Shown in pieces: positions 37,441-38,586 of a stretch of DNA of 38,586 bases; within the stretch, counting starts at the first letter, position 1, and the number at the start of each line of letters is the position of its first letter. The position numbers and the translations under genes were made by a program. The notes under the pieces are model-generated. The model made no database searches. It saw nothing but the letters and a program-made list of their open reading frames with translations, and was not told the origin of the DNA. This DNA comes from Luteimonas sp. ANT-B3E (GTDB lineage Bacteria > Pseudomonadota > Gammaproteobacteria > Xanthomonadales > Xanthomonadaceae): the NCBI GenBank assembly GCA_001683895.1, contig LXQJ01000035.1:33024-71609 (forward strand). Reading direction: 5' to 3'.

Positions 37441-38586
<1,146 letters not shown>

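Overview
The window looks like chromosome of a high-GC gammaproteobacterium of the Xanthomonadaceae/Lysobacteraceae (Lysobacter- or Luteimonas-like). The basis is the core genes (erpA, ampE, purD, purH-fis, prmA, accBC, aroQ, dsbD, groESL), their order, and the very GC-rich codon use. The genus is an inference; no rRNA gene is present to fix it. No tRNA, rRNA, CRISPR array or transposase was seen.

Layout. (1) 1-3 kb, plus strand: end of a coiled-coil protein, erpA (Fe-S carrier), nudC (NAD(H)-cleaving Nudix enzyme) and ampE. (2) 3-10.6 kb: a minus-strand LplT-like transporter fused to an acyltransferase, then a two-gene type III-like restriction-modification system (mod and res, overlapping by 4 bases) with a divergent HTH regulator. 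The specificity region of mod is clearly poorer in GC, and mod carries a REP-like repeat translated in frame. (3) 10.6-26.9 kb: a long minus-strand housekeeping block. In transcription order it runs dsbD, a TlpA-like thioredoxin, aroQ, accB, accC, an unrecognised secreted protein, prmA, a zinc-ribbon/DUF3426-like membrane protein, fis, purH, caxA and then purD. A plus-strand AGCS amino-acid/sodium symporter sits between caxA and purD. (4) 27.2-34.8 kb: the most distinctive region, a plus-strand rhodopsin cassette. It holds a xanthorhodopsin-type proton pump, then crtE, crtI, crtB, crtY, blh and fni (type 2 IPP isomerase). All joints from crtE to fni overlap, and a good intrinsic terminator follows. 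(5) 34.8-38.6 kb: a secreted endonuclease I-type nuclease (minus), a PagL-like outer-membrane lipid A deacylase, and groES-groEL behind a near-consensus heat-shock promoter. groEL runs off the window.

How the cassette works. Fni balances IPP and DMAPP, CrtE makes the prenyl diphosphate, CrtB makes phytoene, CrtI desaturates it to lycopene, CrtY cyclises it to beta-carotene, and Blh splits that into retinal for the rhodopsin Lys230. The opsin has the Asp-Thr-Glu pump triad, the green-tuning Leu, and a Gly at the position that opens the carotenoid-antenna window in xanthorhodopsin. As read, crtY has a one-base frameshift at a G4 run. Whether this is real or a sequence error decides whether the cell can make retinal from this locus.

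Other notable points: DsbD has two complete N-terminal alpha domains, each with its Cys pair; the zinc-ribbon protein has a Thr-Asp/Glu hexamer-repeat segment; and the symporter may have a second small frameshift at its N-terminus.
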